This document shows, one piece after another, positions 8,599 to 18,681 of a stretch of DNA of 64,000 nucleotides. Under the pieces are notes generated by a model. That model did no database searches and had not been told where the DNA came from. It worked only from the letters and a program-made list of their open reading frames with translations. Each line of letters begins with the position of its first letter. Positions within the stretch are counted from its first letter, which is position 1. The translations under genes were made by a program, and so were the position numbers. Source of the stretch: Rhodothermia bacterium (GTDB lineage: Bacteria; Bacteroidota; Rhodothermia; Rhodothermales; UBA2364); assembly GCA_017303715.1 (NCBI GenBank), contig JAFLBZ010000005.1, positions 62,001 through 126,000 of the forward strand, written 5' to 3'.

Positions 8599-10290
8599 AT
8601 GAAACACAGACCTTTGCTGTCTTGCTCAATTTACGTATTGTTCGCAATGGTTTTAGGGGCGACAAGCCTCTTTGCGCAAAATGCCAGACCACAAGTGGGC
8701 AGTTTTCTCCTGCATCAGGCAAAAATTTACACTCTGGACCACAAAAATCCGCAAGTGGATGCCTTAGCGGTACGTGATGGACGAATTGTGGCCATTGGTT
8801 CCTCCAAACAACTTATGCGGCAATATCCCAAACTCCGAAAAGTAGATGCGGGAGGAAAGACCGTTATTCCGGGCTTAATAGATGCCCACGCACACCTTAT
8901 GGGGCTTGGGGAAAGCCTCTTGGCCGCCAATTTAGTTGGAACCACCTCTAAGGCTGAGATCGTCCAAAGACTAAAGGTTTTTGCGGCAAATCAAACCGAA
9001 GGCGATTGGGTTTTAGGTCGTGGATGGGATCAGAACGACTGGGACGAAAAAGTTTTCCCTACGGCAAAAGATTTGGATGCGGCTTTTCCCAACAAGCCCG
9101 TTTGGTTGGTACGAATTGATGGTCACGCAGGTTGGGGAAACACAGCGGCACTGAAACGACTTGGGGAAGCACCCGATAAAATTGTAGAGCCAGACGGTGG
9201 AAAGATTTTCCGAGATGAGAAGGGCTGGCCAACCGGTATTTTCATAGACAATGCCATGAATTTGATCGAGAGGAGAATCCCACAACCAACCGAATCCATG
9301 CTGGATCGCGCTTTGCAAATGGCCATAGAAAACTGTATTTCTTTGGGGCTTACGGGTGTTCATGACGCAGGCACTTCACTTACAACGCTCGAACGGTACA
9401 AAAAAGCCATCAACAAAGGAAAATTTGATCTACGGGTTTATGCAATGGCGGATGGCCCTCTTGGTGCTTTTGAGCATTTAAGCAAAAAAGGCCCACTCTT
9501 AAACTATGGGAATAAGTTGACCATGCGCTCCGTTAAAATGTACATGGACGGCGCACTCGGTAGCCGAGGTGCTGCATTGCTGGAGGATTATAGCGACGAT
9601 ACCGGAAACCAAGGATTATTGCTCACCCAAGAAAATTATTTTAGGGAAATTGTTCAAAAAGCAGTACAAGCAGGGATCCAGATCAATACCCATGCCATCG
9701 GAGATCGTGCAAATCGGATTGTCTTAAGCGTGTATGAAGAAGCACAAGCCTTACGCTCCACGCAAGACTTGAGAAATCGAGTAGAACATGCGCAAATTGT
9801 GGCTTTGGCAGATGTTCCTCGGTTTGCAAGAAGTAGGATTATTGCTTCTATGCAGCCCACACATGCCACGAGTGATATGCCTTGGGCACAAGATCGAGTA
9901 GGGCCAGAACGGATTAAGGGCGGTTATGTGTGGCAGGCCATGCTAAATTCGGGCGCACGTTTGGCGCTTGGATCAGACTTTCCAGTGGAATTCGTGAATC
10001 CAATGTTGGGCTTTTATGCCGCCATTACACGCCAAGATGCCCATGGGCAACCACAAGGCGGTTGGTTCCCAGATCAAATCCTTAGCCGGACAGAAGCGCT
10101 GCGTGGTTTTACGTTAGATGCCGCATATGCTGCTTTCCAAGAAAAGGAATTAGGCTCCTTGGAGGTTGGTAAATGGGCTGATTTTGTGGTCTTAGACCGT
10201 GATATTATGACGGTTCCAGCAAAGGAGGTGCTCGAAACCAAAGTGCTTGAAACATGGATCGGCGGAAAACGGGTGTACCATGCTAAATAA
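8599..10290 (+). CDS. Secreted amidohydrolase family 3 (YtcJ-like)
   Basis: This 563-residue metal-dependent hydrolase has a signal peptide ending near ATSLFAQ. It carries the family signature: a DAHAH metal motif (D95, H97, H99), a GRGWDQNDW segment, MYMDGALGSRGA, THAIGDRAN, VEHAQ, and the catalytic-type GSDFPVE near the C-terminus, closed by a GKWADFVVLDRD segment. The family hydrolyses amide or cyclic amide bonds in small molecules; substrate specificity is not predictable. Export suggests it acts in the periplasm or outside. The transpeptidase-like gene follows 14 bases later in the same direction, so they may be co-transcribed. Confidence 0.88.
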   Translation: MKHRPLLSCSIYVLFAMVLGATSLFAQNARPQVGSFLLHQAKIYTLDHKNPQVDALAVRDGRIVAIGSSKQLMRQYPKLRKVDAGGKTVIPGLIDAHAHLMGLGESLLAANLVGTTSKAEIVQRLKVFAANQTEGDWVLGRGWDQNDWDEKVFPTAKDLDAAFPNKPVWLVRIDGHAGWGNTAALKRLGEAPDKIVEPDGGKIFRDEKGWPTGIFIDNAMNLIERRIPQPTESMLDRALQMAIENCISLGLTGVHDAGTSLTTLERYKKAINKGKFDLRVYAMADGPLGAFEHLSKKGPLLNYGNKLTMRSVKMYMDGALGSRGAALLEDYSDDTGNQGLLLTQENYFREIVQKAVQAGIQINTHAIGDRANRIVLSVYEEAQALRSTQDLRNRVEHAQIVALADVPRFARSRIIASMQPTHATSDMPWAQDRVGPERIKGGYVWQAMLNSGARLALGSDFPVEFVNPMLGFYAAITRQDAHGQPQGGWFPDQILSRTEALRGFTLDAAYAAFQEKELGSLEVGKWADFVVLDRDIMTVPAKEVLETKVLETWIGGKRVYHAK

Positions 10291-10304
10291 TACGAATCAT
10301 CGCG

Positions 10305-11573
10305 ATGATAAAACGACTTTTCATTTTCCTCTTTTTTACCGTCATAACGACAGTGGAAGCGCAACCTGTGACGTTTTCGGGAGCGATTTCTTCAGAACGC
10401 TCGGAACAAGAGCGGGTCTTGCGGGATGAGGCCATCCGCAAAACCTTTTCGGGGAGTTTAACACCCGAAACAGCGCCAGATTGGGAAACGGCTTTCTGGG
10501 CAATGGAATTAATGCAGGTCAAAGATGCTATTGTATTTGGTGCGGTTAAGCGTTCATATGCTCATTTGAACACCCTTTCACCTTCATTTCAACGAGCATG
10601 GATGGAGGTAGTTTATACCCTATTCCCCTCGGAGTTTTTAACCGAAATGAGCGAAATCGCCAACCGAACTAAACATGAAAAAATGTTTGCAATGGCCGTT
10701 CAGTACGTCACCCGTTTGCAAACAAAAAGCAAGCCATTTTTCCTGCAAAAAATCCAACAAACCTTCGGAAGTGCTTCGACCAGCCCAATTATTCACATGC
10801 TGCGGCTCCAATTAGAAGGAAAAACAAGGCCACGAACCATTTCAGAACCGACTTGGCAAGACCTGCTTACACATCCCTTTGGTCCCGAAGAAACCATCAT
10901 TTTTAGCTTTCAACGGCACAACAGGGATTTTCCGGGAAGAACCATAATCCGAAAGCCAGATGGCAAGTTTGTGCAAGACGAATACGGACGCCTCTTCAGC
11001 ATCCCGCATCTTGCCCGTTCGGTGACAAACTTGCCCGGCTACATTACCAACGGAAATTCTCCGCAAGGTATTTTGCGGTGGGATGGGATTTCCAAGACCG
11101 ATAATTCATTTATTGGGCCTACTGAGGTCTTGCCTTTGTTTTTGCCCTATGAAATACCAGAAAGTCGCTTTTTACTCGAAAAGACAGACACCACAAAAAC
11201 ATTGACATATAAGGACTACCTTTCCTTATGGCCAGATTCTTGGCGAAATTATGTTCCGATAGAAGAGGCATATTGGGCTGGTAAAGCTGGTCGTTACGAA
11301 ATTTGGGCACATGGCACGACCATCAATCCAGACTTTTATCTCAATACACCCTTCTACCCTAATACGCCTTCTTTAGGCTGTTTGACCGCATCGGAAATCT
11401 GGTCGCCACAAAACGGTGAACGACTCAAAAGCGATCAACAAGCCTTTATCTCACAGTTAAAGAAAATAAACAAGCCTGCTGGTTATTTTATTCTGATCGA
11501 AATAGACGACCAGCAAATGCCTGTAACGGAACAAGAAGTCCTTCGCTTGGTGCAGTTTGCCTTCAGACAATAG
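10305..11573 (+). CDS. Exported L,D-transpeptidase-like protein
   Basis: This 422-residue protein has a signal peptide (MIKRLFIFLFFTVITTVEA). Its C-terminal third holds WAHGTT (His336) and, 23 residues later, PSLGCL (Cys359). That His...Gly-Cys arrangement resembles the catalytic core of YkuD-type L,D-transpeptidases, which cross-link or anchor to peptidoglycan through a cysteine acyl-enzyme. The usual SxGC-x-R/N signature is changed to SLGCLT, so the match is partial. The N-terminal 200 residues are helical and unrecognised. It sits between a secreted hydrolase and a caspase-like gene on the other strand. Role in cell-wall modification is inference; moderate confidence. Confidence 0.5.
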   Translation: MIKRLFIFLFFTVITTVEAQPVTFSGAISSERSEQERVLRDEAIRKTFSGSLTPETAPDWETAFWAMELMQVKDAIVFGAVKRSYAHLNTLSPSFQRAWMEVVYTLFPSEFLTEMSEIANRTKHEKMFAMAVQYVTRLQTKSKPFFLQKIQQTFGSASTSPIIHMLRLQLEGKTRPRTISEPTWQDLLTHPFGPEETIIFSFQRHNRDFPGRTIIRKPDGKFVQDEYGRLFSIPHLARSVTNLPGYITNGNSPQGILRWDGISKTDNSFIGPTEVLPLFLPYEIPESRFLLEKTDTTKTLTYKDYLSLWPDSWRNYVPIEEAYWAGKAGRYEIWAHGTTINPDFYLNTPFYPNTPSLGCLTASEIWSPQNGERLKSDQQAFISQLKKINKPAGYFILIEIDDQQMPVTEQEVLRLVQFAFRQ

Positions 11574-11577
11574 GGCT

Positions 11578-12825
11578 TTATTTAAAAAACAAGACATCAT
11601 TTGGGCGGATACTGCCGCGATCCACCACCAACCGTTGCATGGAAATGTAAGTTGGATCTGTGACGGAAGCCGATGCCGGAATTTGTGAAGACACGTCCTG
11701 AAACCGGTTCTGAACATAAAGACTCAATTCCAAAGCGGTAATAATATTGTCTTTGTTGAGATCTGCGCGCCCATCTTTTACACCCTCTGCAAAAAGGTAA
11801 GATAGATAGCCGCCAGCTTTAAACTGTGCAGCTACGTTCGACTCCAAGTCTTCTTCTGAAGAAAATAGCCCCATACGGTTCGGGCGCGATATGATGTCTT
11901 TGGCAAACCCACCACTAAAACAAGCATCAATAACGACAATTTGTAATTTTGCAGGAATCATACCAAGAAGGACGTCCAACTCATCGTCTAATATGGTTCC
12001 ATCATAAAGTTCGAGGGTTTCGTCGTAGCCATCGGGGTCTTGTGCTTGATACGAAGACCGCTTCACACGAAATCCATGCCCCGAAAAGAAGAGAATAAAG
12101 ACATCATTTGGGGTCATTTCCTTCGAAAATTGATACATTGCCCGTTGGAAATTGGTCTCCGTTGCTTGACGATCCGTTAAAACCAAGCCATTAGAAGACG
12201 ACATTCCCAGTCCGGTCAACATGGCTTGGCGAACCACATGGGCATCTTGAGCAGTGTAAGAAAGATTTGTGGCTCGACCGTTATATTCGCTTATCCCGAT
12301 AAATAGCCCAAAGACGCGGCTTGAGGATGCAGAGGTCTTGGTGGCCACTATGTCTTCAGTAACCATGGGTGAAGTCGTCGTGTTTCGTTGCGCTAAACGC
12401 TGGGAAGTGCGAGATAAAATAAGCGTATAAGTTCCTGTTTTTCTTGGCAGATATGAGGTTGCAGCTACAAGGTAATTGCCCGATTCCGGTAGCACCAATC
12501 GGAGTTGTGAGTGGCTTTTTAAATTAGATGCGTCGTCGTTGTCAACATACCGACCTGAAGGCGAGGTCAGGCTCAAATAGGTATCAAAATTAGAAGAGTA
12601 AAGGTCAATTTGAATTTCTTCCCCTTCTTGCCCGTAAAAGGTAAATTTATCTGCGAAAGAACCCGTTTGTAGTCTTGAATCCAAATTTGTTAAAACTCCT
12701 TGTACAGCTTCGCCGGATCGTATTTGCGGTATTTCGGCTTGTGCATAAACCAATTCGAGAGCGGGTGTAATCAAAAACCCTACAAATAGTGTCAAAAACA
12801 ACGAATGCAGACTGTTTTTATACAT
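11578..12825 (-). CDS. Secreted caspase-family (C14) protease with PPC domain
   Basis: The chosen start (MYKNSLHS, 12825) gives a 415-residue protein with a normal signal peptide; a frame from 12882 would add 19 residues ahead of it. After the signal comes a bacterial pre-peptidase (PPC) beta-domain, about residues 35-140, with FTFYGQEGEEIQIDLYSS. A linker leads to a caspase-like domain from about 170, with catalytic His250 in FFSGHG and Cys302 in IDACFSGG. An EF-hand-like DLNKDN follows. PPC domains are typical of exported peptidases. Bacterial caspase homologues (orthocaspases) cleave after basic or acidic residues and have been linked to stress or cell death, but the substrate here is unknown. 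Confidence 0.88.
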   Translation of the reverse strand: MYKNSLHSLFLTLFVGFLITPALELVYAQAEIPQIRSGEAVQGVLTNLDSRLQTGSFADKFTFYGQEGEEIQIDLYSSNFDTYLSLTSPSGRYVDNDDASNLKSHSQLRLVLPESGNYLVAATSYLPRKTGTYTLILSRTSQRLAQRNTTTSPMVTEDIVATKTSASSSRVFGLFIGISEYNGRATNLSYTAQDAHVVRQAMLTGLGMSSSNGLVLTDRQATETNFQRAMYQFSKEMTPNDVFILFFSGHGFRVKRSSYQAQDPDGYDETLELYDGTILDDELDVLLGMIPAKLQIVVIDACFSGGFAKDIISRPNRMGLFSSEEDLESNVAAQFKAGGYLSYLFAEGVKDGRADLNKDNIITALELSLYVQNRFQDVSSQIPASASVTDPTYISMQRLVVDRGSIRPNDVLFFK

Positions 12826-12908
12826 GGTAATTTCCAGTATGGTGGGACAAAATCCGCTTATAATATGGCAGTACTCCTGCAAATCCTTTTCACCTATTCG
12901 ACGATTGT

Positions 12909-14651
12909 ATGCAAACCCTCGACGAAAACCTTTTTAGCTCCTTTGAACCTGCAAGTACGCACGATTGGGAAGCACAAATACTTACAGCATTGAAGGGAGC
13001 GGAATACGAAAAAAAACTCGTAACAACGACTTCGGACGGACTGCGGCGAAAACCTTATTATCGGGCGGAAGATTTACCTTCTTGGATGCACAATGGGGAT
13101 ACTGGTTTAGTTAAGCGCAAAGGTCGTTCCAAAACGTTCAAAATCCGTCAAGATTTTTTTGTTTCCGATCCAAATGAAACAAATACGCTCCTATTAACAG
13201 CGCTCAAAGACGATTTGGCCGAATTTGGCCTTCAGTTTGCAAACATCCCATCACCTTCCGACTTAGAAAAGCTCTTGAAAGGTGTTTGGCTGGATGCCGT
13301 ACCCATCCATCTCAACAATGTTGATACCCAAATGTTCTTGGAGGCGCTTCGGGTGCTGGGTTACGAGCCGTCTCAACTAAAAGGAACTTGGACTGGCGCA
13401 AAATCAGTCCAAACGGGATCTATATCCGATTTTCCATTTACAGGTTTTAGAACCACAAAATTGGACGGGCATACAGCACGCGAGCATGGCGCTACGCCAG
13501 TTTTAGAATTGGCCATTCTTTTGGGACAACTAAGCGATGCCTTGTCTGTAGGGACTCCACCAGACAAAATCTTCCTCCACACGGGTATCGGATCGGATTA
13601 TTTTTCAGAGATCGCAAAATTGAGGGCACTGCACCGCTTGATCCCGCAAGTTTTTGACGCTTATCAATTACCAAATCACGAGATACCAACGACTGCGTTT
13701 TCTCTGGTACGGAATAAAACTACCAGAGATCGGCATAGTAACCTTTTGCGTATGACCACCGAGAGCATGTCAGCCATTTTTGGTGGGGTAGATTCGGTCT
13801 CTTTACCGCGATTTGACTTTTTTCATCCCGAAGAATCCACATTTTCCTTACGGCTTTCTCGGAATATCCTGCATTTATTGCGCCATGAGTCTCACCTGAA
13901 CCGCGTTCAAGATCCTGCTGCTGGTTCCTATTATATTGAAAAACTAACCGAGTCGCTTGCAGAATTGGCTTGGGGATTGCTACAGGAGATAGAAGCAAAA
14001 GGTGGGTATAAAGAAGCAACAGACCTTGTTTCCAATTGGATCCAAACTGCAAACAAAAAAGAATTGGCGGATGTAGCAACAGGAAAGCGGGTTCTCTTGG
14101 GAACCAATACTTTTCCAAACCTCATCGAGACACCTGTCTCCGAACTCGTTGGCGAAAATGGTTTGACGTGGCTGTATGATCGTTATCGTGAAGAGGCTAC
14201 AAACCAGAACAAAAAGTTGCGATTCTCCTTGGTTCGTTTTGGCCCCTCGGCAATGGCCACCGTGAGAGGCGTTTTTGCGAGCAATATGGTGGGATGTGCG
14301 CCTTTTCCTGTAATCGAAAGTCCCTTGTTGCCCGACAAAACTGCTGCTATAGCCTATGTAACCGAGCTTGCAAAAGAGCAAAAAGGTGAAGTAACCGACT
14401 TTGTAGTGCTTTGTAGTGCCGATGACGAATATGATGCGTTTTCCCCAGACGAAATTGAAACCTTGAAAGCGAATGCTTGCCTCGTTTTGATGGCTGGAAA
14501 AAGTACAAAAGAATCAGAATACTTAGCACAAGGTGTTGAATTTATTCGACTTGGCAGAGGTGGATTGCCTGAATCTGTTATACAAACCGATACAGGAACT
14601 GCCATGTTGAACCTTTCCGAAGCCGTTGGTCGTTGGACGACTTCCTTTTAA
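12909..14651 (+). CDS. mutA: Methylmalonyl-CoA mutase small (beta) subunit
   Basis: The 580-residue product matches the small subunit of heterodimeric methylmalonyl-CoA mutase: a TIM-barrel with SLRLSRNILHLLRHESHLN and DPAAGSYYIE segments, then a C-terminal flavodoxin-like fold that lacks the cobalamin-binding DxHxxG motif. This subunit is non-catalytic and stabilises MutB. The two genes are 18 bases apart in the same direction, so one transcript is expected. Together they interconvert (R)-methylmalonyl-CoA and succinyl-CoA, the last step of propionyl-CoA oxidation. The start is 83 bases from the divergent caspase gene. Confidence 0.93.
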   Translation: MQTLDENLFSSFEPASTHDWEAQILTALKGAEYEKKLVTTTSDGLRRKPYYRAEDLPSWMHNGDTGLVKRKGRSKTFKIRQDFFVSDPNETNTLLLTALKDDLAEFGLQFANIPSPSDLEKLLKGVWLDAVPIHLNNVDTQMFLEALRVLGYEPSQLKGTWTGAKSVQTGSISDFPFTGFRTTKLDGHTAREHGATPVLELAILLGQLSDALSVGTPPDKIFLHTGIGSDYFSEIAKLRALHRLIPQVFDAYQLPNHEIPTTAFSLVRNKTTRDRHSNLLRMTTESMSAIFGGVDSVSLPRFDFFHPEESTFSLRLSRNILHLLRHESHLNRVQDPAAGSYYIEKLTESLAELAWGLLQEIEAKGGYKEATDLVSNWIQTANKKELADVATGKRVLLGTNTFPNLIETPVSELVGENGLTWLYDRYREEATNQNKKLRFSLVRFGPSAMATVRGVFASNMVGCAPFPVIESPLLPDKTAAIAYVTELAKEQKGEVTDFVVLCSADDEYDAFSPDEIETLKANACLVLMAGKSTKESEYLAQGVEFIRLGRGGLPESVIQTDTGTAMLNLSEAVGRWTTSF

Positions 14652-14669
14652 CCCGAAACTCCTATAAAA

Positions 14670-16808
14670 ATGAGACCAAATTTCTCAACATTGGCTTATA
14701 AACCCGTTGTTGTTGACTATTCAGGCACAACCGAACAGGCAGAAACGCCAGAAGGTATTCAAATAAAGGCTGCTTTTGGGCCAGAAGACCTGCAAAACCT
14801 TAAACATCTTGAATTTGCGGCGGGTATCCCACCTTACTTACGTGGGCCTTATGCCACCATGTACGTAAACCAGCCTTGGACTATCCGCCAATACGCCGGA
14901 TTTTCAACGGCAGAAGAATCTAATGCTTTTTATCGCCGGAACCTTGCCGCCGGCCAAAAAGGACTTTCGGTGGCCTTCGATTTGGCCACACACCGAGGTT
15001 ATGACTCAGACCACGAACGGGTTGTGGGCGACGTCGGGAAAGCAGGCGTGGCCATTGATTCGGTGGAAGACATGAAAATCCTCTTTGACCAAATTCCTTT
15101 GGATAAAATCTCGGTATCCATGACAATGAATGGAGCCGTATTGCCCGTTTTGGCCTTTTATATTGTCGCTGCGGAGGAGCAAGGTGTTCCACCAGAGGCC
15201 CTAAGTGGCACAATCCAAAACGATATTCTGAAGGAATTTATGGTGCGGAATACCTTCATCTATCCACCAGAATCCTCTATACACATTATTGGCGATATTT
15301 TTAGATATACATCTGCTTATATGCCAAAGTTTAACTCTATTTCTATTTCAGGGTATCACATGCAGGAGGCTGGCGCAACCGCCGATATTGAGTTGGCCTA
15401 TACCTTGGCAGATGGGTGGGAGTACTTACGAACGGGCATCAAAGCTGGACTCAATATTGATGCTTTTGCACCGCGTTTGTCCTTTTTCTGGGCGATTGGT
15501 ATGGATCACTTCATGGAAATTGCCAAAATGCGTGCAGGTAGAATGTTATGGGCTAAAATTGTTCAAACATTTCATCCCCAAAACCCCAAATCCCTTGCAT
15601 TAAGAACCCATTCCCAAACTTCAGGATGGAGCCTTACGGCACAAGACCCCTTCAACAATGTAGCAAGAACCTGTATCGAGGCAATGGCCTCGGCGATGGG
15701 GCACACCCAATCCTTACATACCAATGCCTTAGACGAAGCTATAGCACTTCCGACAGATTTCTCGGCACGTATAGCAAGAAATACTCAACTCTACCTACAA
15801 TTAGAAACAGAAATTTGCAAGACGGTGGATCCGTGGGGCGGATCGTATTATGTGGAGTACCTCACCGACAGGTTGGCACGGAAGGCGTGGGACTTGATAC
15901 AGGAGGTGGAGGCATTGGGCGGTATGACAAAAGCCATCGAAGCAGGTATTCCCAAATTGCGCATCGAAGAAGCTGCTGCAAGAAAACAAGCACGGATTGA
16001 TGGGGGGATGGATGTCATCGTCGGCATAAATCGCTATCGCCCAGAAAAGGAAGAAGACGATTTGGAAGTGCTTGTGGTGGACAATACCTCCGTTCGGGCT
16101 TCACAAATTGAGCGGCTGAACCGGATTAAAGCCACGCGCAACGAACTGGACGTAAAAACAGCACTCCATAAAATTACAGAATGTGCAAAAACAGGCGAGG
16201 GCAATCTACTTGCACTTGCCGTAAATGCAGCTCGTCTAAGAGCAACCTTGGGCGAAATCTCTGATGCACTCGAAGTGGTTTTTGGTAGATTTAAGCCACA
16301 GATTCGCTCTGTATCCGGTGTTTTTGCAAAGGAGATGGCCAACGATGCGCTCTTCCAACAAGCCTTGACGCTTTCCGATGAGTTTGCCGCAACAGAAGGC
16401 CGGAGACCGAGAATTATGGTTGCCAAATTAGGCCAAGATGGTCACGATCGTGGAGCAAAGGTGATCGCCACCAGCTTCGCCGACCTTGGTTTCGACGTGG
16501 ATATTGGCCCGCTCTTCCAAACACCCATCGAGGCCGCACGACAAGCTGTAGAAAACGATGTGCATGTTCTCGGTGTTTCGAGTTTGGCAGGTGCGCACAA
16601 TACCCTCGTACCACAAGTTGTTGAAGCCCTCAAGAAGTTGGGGCGGCCAGACATTTTGGTGACAGTGGGCGGCGTTATTCCACCACAAGACGAACCTACC
16701 TTGCTGGCTGCTGGAGCATCCTTTGTTTTTGGCCCCGGAACGGTTATTGCACGCGCTGCCATTGCAATTTTGGAAGAACTCGCTAAGCCGATAACAGTTG
16801 TAGCGTAA
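14670..16808 (+). CDS. mutB: Methylmalonyl-CoA mutase large (alpha) subunit
   Basis: The 712-residue product is the catalytic subunit. The barrel carries [22 protein letters not shown] and the substrate-site block [15 protein letters not shown], and the C-terminal B12-binding domain (about 575-705) has the base-off motif GQDGHDRG with cobalt-ligand His592. It needs adenosylcobalamin and converts methylmalonyl-CoA to succinyl-CoA. It follows mutA directly. The GTPase chaperone MeaB is encoded 30 kb away at 46264, while no epimerase was seen here. The stop overlaps the ATG of a degraded frame (TAATG). Confidence 0.96.
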   Translation: MRPNFSTLAYKPVVVDYSGTTEQAETPEGIQIKAAFGPEDLQNLKHLEFAAGIPPYLRGPYATMYVNQPWTIRQYAGFSTAEESNAFYRRNLAAGQKGLSVAFDLATHRGYDSDHERVVGDVGKAGVAIDSVEDMKILFDQIPLDKISVSMTMNGAVLPVLAFYIVAAEEQGVPPEALSGTIQNDILKEFMVRNTFIYPPESSIHIIGDIFRYTSAYMPKFNSISISGYHMQEAGATADIELAYTLADGWEYLRTGIKAGLNIDAFAPRLSFFWAIGMDHFMEIAKMRAGRMLWAKIVQTFHPQNPKSLALRTHSQTSGWSLTAQDPFNNVARTCIEAMASAMGHTQSLHTNALDEAIALPTDFSARIARNTQLYLQLETEICKTVDPWGGSYYVEYLTDRLARKAWDLIQEVEALGGMTKAIEAGIPKLRIEEAAARKQARIDGGMDVIVGINRYRPEKEEDDLEVLVVDNTSVRASQIERLNRIKATRNELDVKTALHKITECAKTGEGNLLALAVNAARLRATLGEISDALEVVFGRFKPQIRSVSGVFAKEMANDALFQQALTLSDEFAATEGRRPRIMVAKLGQDGHDRGAKVIATSFADLGFDVDIGPLFQTPIEAARQAVENDVHVLGVSSLAGAHNTLVPQVVEALKKLGRPDILVTVGGVIPPQDEPTLLAAGASFVFGPGTVIARAAIAILEELAKPITVVA

Positions 16809-17169
16809 TGATATTGCTCGAAATCAAGATCGCTTTTTGGGTGTTCGGACATTCTTATCCTTCGTTAGGCCGAACACCCGAATGCGGCTTTCAGCTTTCT
16901 TTGCTGAGCTTGGTTGTTGCCTGCGATGACGAAGCCAATAAAACTCCTCCAGTTTACCCCTTAGTCATTGAACAAAGTGAGTACATCCCTCATATAAATT
17001 TGGATATCTTTCCTTCATCCCCACATCCCGAAAAAAAGAATTTAAAGCAAGGCTTAAGTTGAATCTCCTGAAGGAAAACAATAATTCCGAGAAAACAGCT
17101 TTTACCATCAATGAATTTAGCTTAAGTTATTGTACGTTCATCCTTCCAGATGGAAATACCACTGAGTAA
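16808..17169 (+). pseudogene. Frameshifted small lipoprotein remnant
   Basis: A lipoprotein-like signal (LSLLSLVVACDDE) is followed by about 40 residues and stops at 17062. Just before that lies a run of seven A (17031-17037); adding one base there continues the reading frame without stops to TAA at 17167, giving a plausible tail (TAFTINEFSLSYCTFILPDG). Upstream, an ATG at 16882 begins MRLSAFF, a normal signal-peptide start, but in a different frame from the lipobox. The simplest reading is a short lipoprotein gene with two indels. Sequencing error at the A run cannot be excluded. The unbroken 84-residue frame from 16808 is unlikely to be a functional product. Confidence 0.45.
16839..16879. 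other. Perfect 10-bp inverted repeat after mutB
   Basis: GGGTGTTCGG (16839-16848) and CCGAACACCC (16870-16879) form a perfect stem with a 21-base loop, 30 bases after the mutB stop. T residues precede the stem but none follow it, so it is not a classic intrinsic terminator in either direction. It overlaps the start of the broken lipoprotein frame. Confidence 0.6.
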
Positions 17170-17234
17170 TACCAACATGCAATGCGCGGGACTCCGGTAG
17201 GCTCAGTTCACATAGCCTTTAATCCGAAGAAGTC

Positions 17235-18638
17235 ATGCGAATACTACTTTTAAGCCTTTGTTTATTAACGGCTTGTAATAATCTCAGGTCTCCCAAACCC
17301 TTTGGACCGATTCCCACCAAACAGCAATTGGCATGGCAACAATTAGAATATTACGCCTTTGTACATTTTAACATGAACACGTTTACGGGCGTTGAATGGG
17401 GCGATGGCCGCGAACATCCAGAAAAATTTAACCCAACACATTTTGACGCAGAGCAATGGGTTCGGATTTTTAAAGCGGCGGGCATGAAAGGGGTGATTAT
17501 CACCGCAAAACACCATGATGGCTTTTGTCTGTGGCCTTCGGCTTATACAACACACTCGGTGAAAAGAAGTCCTTGGCGAAATGGAAGTGGAGACGTTTTG
17601 AGGGAATTATCTGTTGCTGCAAAAAAGTATGACCTAAAATTTGGCATCTATCTCTCACCTTGGGATCGAAATGCACCAGAATATGGTGATTCTCCCATGT
17701 ACAATGAGATGTACATGAACCAAATTAGAGAAGTGTTAACGCAATATGGAGACGTTTTTGAATTCTGGTTCGATGGCGCAAATGGAGAAGGCCCAAATGG
17801 CAAAAAACAGGTGTATGATTGGCCAGCATTCCATGCCACTGTCCGAAAGTACGCTCCAAATGCAGTAATGTTCAGCGATGGCGGGCCTGATGTACGGTGG
17901 ATTGGGAACGAAGCTGGCTATGCCGGAGAAACCAATTGGTCGTTGCTGCGTGGGGCGGAGGTCTATGCTGGCTATCCCAAATACCATGAACTTGTTGAAG
18001 GTCATGCCGATGGTACGCATTGGATTCCCGGAGAGGTGGATGTTTCAATTCGTCCGGGTTGGTATTATAGAGCAAGTGAAGATGAAAAGGTGAAGTCTGT
18101 AGAAAAGTTGCGTGAAATATACTATGATTCTGTAGGTAGAAATGCAAATCTACTTCTAAATATCCCTATTGATACACGTGGCTTGGTACACCCAAAGGAC
18201 TCAACGGCGTTAATGGGATTGCGCAAGCGTTTAGATAAAGATTTCAAGACGAACCTTGCAGTTGATGCATCCGTTATTGGGGAGTCACAACGAGGGAGAA
18301 AGTATGCCGCAAGGAACGTTCTAGACCATGACTTCAATTCGTATTGGACGACCAAGAACGAGGCTAAAGTTGGGCAACTCGAAGTAACGTTTCGTCGTTC
18401 TGTCACCTTAGATACCATATTGTTACAAGAATACATTGCGCTTGGGCAGCGCGTGGAAAAATTTAGCATCGAGGCGTGGATTAATAACGAATGGAAAACC
18501 GTCGTAAAAGGTACAACCATCGGCTATAAACGGATCCTAAGATTTCCAGAAGTAGAAACCCAGAAAGTCCGTGTAAAGATCGAGCAAGCGCGGGCATGTC
18601 CATTAATTTCTACCATTCAAGCTTTTAAAACCAATTAG
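17235..18638 (+). CDS. Alpha-L-fucosidase, GH29 family lipoprotein
   Basis: The 467-residue product has a lipoprotein signal (MRILLLSLCLLTAC) and the GH29 catalytic barrel: YYAFVHFNMNTFTG, the KHHDGFCLWPS motif, and FEFWFDGANG with the likely nucleophile Asp180. The C-terminal part (about 335-467) looks like a discoidin/F5-8 type carbohydrate-binding domain. It removes terminal L-fucose from glycans at the cell surface or in the periplasm. The acid/base residue is less conserved in this family and was not assigned. No fucose transport or catabolism genes are next to it, so the released sugar may be used elsewhere or the enzyme may expose other glycans. Confidence 0.92.
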   Translation: MRILLLSLCLLTACNNLRSPKPFGPIPTKQQLAWQQLEYYAFVHFNMNTFTGVEWGDGREHPEKFNPTHFDAEQWVRIFKAAGMKGVIITAKHHDGFCLWPSAYTTHSVKRSPWRNGSGDVLRELSVAAKKYDLKFGIYLSPWDRNAPEYGDSPMYNEMYMNQIREVLTQYGDVFEFWFDGANGEGPNGKKQVYDWPAFHATVRKYAPNAVMFSDGGPDVRWIGNEAGYAGETNWSLLRGAEVYAGYPKYHELVEGHADGTHWIPGEVDVSIRPGWYYRASEDEKVKSVEKLREIYYDSVGRNANLLLNIPIDTRGLVHPKDSTALMGLRKRLDKDFKTNLAVDASVIGESQRGRKYAARNVLDHDFNSYWTTKNEAKVGQLEVTFRRSVTLDTILLQEYIALGQRVEKFSIEAWINNEWKTVVKGTTIGYKRILRFPEVETQKVRVKIEQARACPLISTIQAFKTN

Positions 18639-18681
18639 CTTTTTGTATAACGGCTATAAGGGTTTTTTATGCGGTCTTGCT

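Noticed and set aside
18660-18680. GGGTTTTTT run after the fucosidase gene as a terminator
   Set aside because: No convincing stem precedes the T run; the strong inverted repeat just downstream has no T tract and better fits a recombination site.
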